From Chloroflexota bacterium (GTDB lineage: Bacteria; Chloroflexota; Anaerolineae; B4-G1; SLSP01): a stretch of DNA of 7,566 nucleotides. This document shows positions 5,978-7,566 of this stretch, piece after piece. The notes beneath the pieces are model-generated. The model worked only from the letters and a program-made list of their open reading frames with translations, searched no databases and was not told the DNA's origin. A program made the position numbers and the translations under genes. The stretch lies in assembly GCA_009908585.1 (NCBI GenBank), contig JAAAOZ010000469.1, positions 1 to 7,566 of the forward strand, given 5' to 3'. The number at the start of each line of letters is the position of its first letter. Position 1 is the stretch's first letter.

Positions 5978-7566
5978 TCCCTTCGGCTTCCAACTGCTCG
6001 TAGATGGCCTCGCGATGGATCATGTTCTGGACGTGGCCGACGACTTGGAGATTCATCGCCGCAACTTGATGGGCGAAGCGCACGCAGGTGGCCCACGGCT
6101 TGCCGTCCAAGTGGGCGACCAACAGCGCGCCCAGGAAGGCGTCGCCGCCGCTGGTGACATCGTCCACCTCGACCATCGGCAGCGGGCCGATGTGCTCGAC
6201 GCTCTCGCCATCGGAGACTGTGACGTTGCCGCCGCTGCGCGTGAAGATCACCACCTCGGCGCCCAAATCGTGGAAGGTCGCCAGGCTCTCGGCCTCCAGA
6301 TCCTCATCTTCCATATTATAATCGAAGAGCTGGCGGGCGTCCTCCAGCGAGGGCTTGACGATGGTCACGTAGGGCATAATTTGGGCCAGCACCTCCCAGG
6401 CCTCGTCCTTGTCCGGCCAGACGCGCGGGTTGTAGTTGGGATCGAAGCTCACGATTTTGCCGGCGCGCTGGGCCAATCGCAGCGCCCGGCGGATCGCGGC
6501 GCGCTGTGGCTCCTTGGAGAGCGCGAAGCAGGAGGTGTGCACGATCTGGGCGCGATCAATTAACGCCTCGGAGACCTCGTGGAAATCGAGCAGCGCATCC
6601 GCGCCGCGATTGAGTTGGAAATCGGGGACGCTGATCGTCCGGCTGATGAAAATCGTCGTGGTGGGCAGCTCCTCGGTTTTGTAGAGCGCCTCGGTGCTGA
6701 CGCCGTGATGCTGGAGCTTCTCCTCTAAGAACTCGCCGAAGCGATCCTCGCCGACCTTGGTGAGCACCGCCGACCGGCGCCCCAACTTCGCGACGTAGAG
6801 CGCCACGTTCGCGGGCTGGCCGCCCAAATAGCGGCGGAATCGCTCGGCCGTGCGTAACGAATTGACCTTGGCGTGTGAGATAAAGTCCACCACCGTCTCG
6901 CCCACGCCGAGCACATCTAGCTTGAAGTAGAGATCATCCAACGCTTCCAACGTGATGTCCTTCTCCGGCGTCCCTTCTTGGAAATAGGGATGGATGGGCA
7001 AGAAGTATCGGGACTCAGCGGCGGGGCACGGCGCGCCCTCTCCCGATTTGAGACCGGGGCAGCGCTCTTCGATGGCGCGCAGATAGCCTTCCGCCGTGCG
7101 CTGCCACGTATAGCGCGAGAGCACGCGCTGATAGCCCGCCTCGGCGTAGTGCTCCCACGTCGCGTCATCGCTCACCAGCTTGTACAGCCCCGCGCTGACC
7201 TCCTGCGGATCGGTCGGATCGACCAGGATGCCGTACTCCTCGTCGCCCTCGCGGAGGCTCTCGGTCGGCCCGCCGAACTTCGTCACGACGGCGGGCAGCC
7301 CGGCGGCGATGGCTTCCAAGGGCGCCAGTCCAAATGGCTCATACAGCGCGGTCAAGCAGAAGACGGAGTGCAACTCGGAGAAGAAGCGATAACCGGCGGC
7401 CAGAGCAGGTTGCCCGCTCAGCGCGAAAATAGAAATCTCGCCGCGCAAGTCTTTCTGCTCGACGACCTCCATAATGCTGTCCAAGACCGCGCGCTCGGTT
7501 TCGCTGGCCTCCTGATAGCCGGCCAGCGGATTATCCAGATAAGCCGTGACGATCACCAAATTGGCG
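5967..7566 (-). CDS. GT4 glycosyltransferase-PfkB kinase fusion protein (5' end beyond window edge)
   Basis: Single open frame entering from the right edge; numbering here counts from the TTG at 7559, which is internal (ANLVIVTAY) and not the true start. Residues 1-165 are the C-terminal half of a retaining GT4 domain: the EX7E motif EPFGLAPLE (Glu74, Glu82), AGLPAVVTKFGGPTESL (86-102), GILVDPTDP (110-118) and SRYTWQRTAEGYL (148-160). This pattern is closest to sucrose-phosphate synthase/sucrose synthase, which use UDP-glucose and fructose or fructose 6-phosphate. After a linker (about 166-210), residues 213-525 form a complete PfkB kinase: LGGQPANVALYVAKLG (245-260), SFDPNYNPRVWPD (371-383), VKPSLEDA (401-408) and DDVTSGGDAF (466-475) with catalytic Asp473. 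The last motif has TSGGD in place of the usual TGAGD. No internal start with a ribosome binding site separates the domains. A bifunctional disaccharide-forming or disaccharide-cleaving enzyme is inferred. Confidence 0.9.
   Translation of the reverse strand, partial: ANLVIVTAYLDNPLAGYQEASETERAVLDSIMEVVEQKDLRGEISIFALSGQPALAAGYRFFSELHSVFCLTALYEPFGLAPLEAIAAGLPAVVTKFGGPTESLREGDEEYGILVDPTDPQEVSAGLYKLVSDDATWEHYAEAGYQRVLSRYTWQRTAEGYLRAIEERCPGLKSGEGAPCPAAESRYFLPIHPYFQEGTPEKDITLEALDDLYFKLDVLGVGETVVDFISHAKVNSLRTAERFRRYLGGQPANVALYVAKLGRRSAVLTKVGEDRFGEFLEEKLQHHGVSTEALYKTEELPTTTIFISRTISVPDFQLNRGADALLDFHEVSEALIDRAQIVHTSCFALSKEPQRAAIRRALRLAQRAGKIVSFDPNYNPRVWPDKDEAWEVLAQIMPYVTIVKPSLEDARQLFDYNMEDEDLEAESLATFHDLGAEVVIFTRSGGNVTVSDGESVEHIGPLPMVEVDDVTSGGDAFLGALLVAHLDGKPWATCVRFAHQVAAMNLQVVGHVQNMIHREAIYEQLEAEGSIA

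Noticed and set aside
5922..6563. 213-codon plus-strand open frame at the end of the GT4-PfkB gene
   Set aside because: Antisense to a conserved PfkB domain and starts within the repeat spacer; no ribosome binding site or recognisable domain.

Overview
The window (7,566 bp, fairly GC-rich apart from one insert) reads almost entirely leftward. It holds a sugar-metabolism locus interrupted by a toxin-antitoxin module. All supported genes are on the minus strand, with strong AGGAGG-type ribosome binding sites and two TTG starts. Gene content, purine-rich Shine-Dalgarno sites and short phased intergenic repeats suggest a free-living bacterium, possibly a Chloroflexota (Anaerolineae-like) lineage. 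That taxonomic guess is inference only; no marker gene is present.

Layout in the direction of transcription, right to left. (1) 7566-5967: 3' part of a fusion protein, a retaining GT4 glycosyltransferase domain of sucrose-phosphate-synthase/sucrose-synthase type joined to a PfkB (fructokinase-like) domain; its 5' end lies outside the window. (2) 5966-5805: spacer with two facing arrays of 7-bp TACGNNN units, one of which forms the fusion gene's stop codon. (3) 5804-4845: stand-alone PfkB sugar kinase, a paralogue of the fused domain. (4) 4844-4494: mostly unassigned spacer ending in a convincing promoter and palindromic operator. (5) 4493-4197 and 4170-3073: higB-like toxin and HigA-like antitoxin fused to an ImmA/IrrE zinc-peptidase domain, visibly AT-richer than the flanks. 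(6) 2991-1360: trehalose synthase (TreS) followed by a clear intrinsic terminator. (7) 1359-1029: spacer with a roughly 200-bp inverted repeat whose arms are built of 10-bp ATCCGTG units. (8) 1028-1: GHMP-family sugar kinase running off the left edge just after its C-terminal glycine-rich motif.

Working model (inference): the GT4-PfkB fusion could phosphorylate fructose and glycosylate the product in one polypeptide, giving a sucrose-phosphate-like disaccharide, or run sucrose-synthase-like cleavage coupled to fructose phosphorylation. The second PfkB supplies or recycles hexose phosphate, TreS interconverts maltose and trehalose, and the GHMP kinase makes a sugar 1-phosphate (or similar). 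Together they look like compatible-solute or storage-disaccharide metabolism. The HigBA-ImmA module appears to be a later insertion with its own autoregulated promoter. The fusion enzyme is the most novel-looking element; TreS is the most securely identified.
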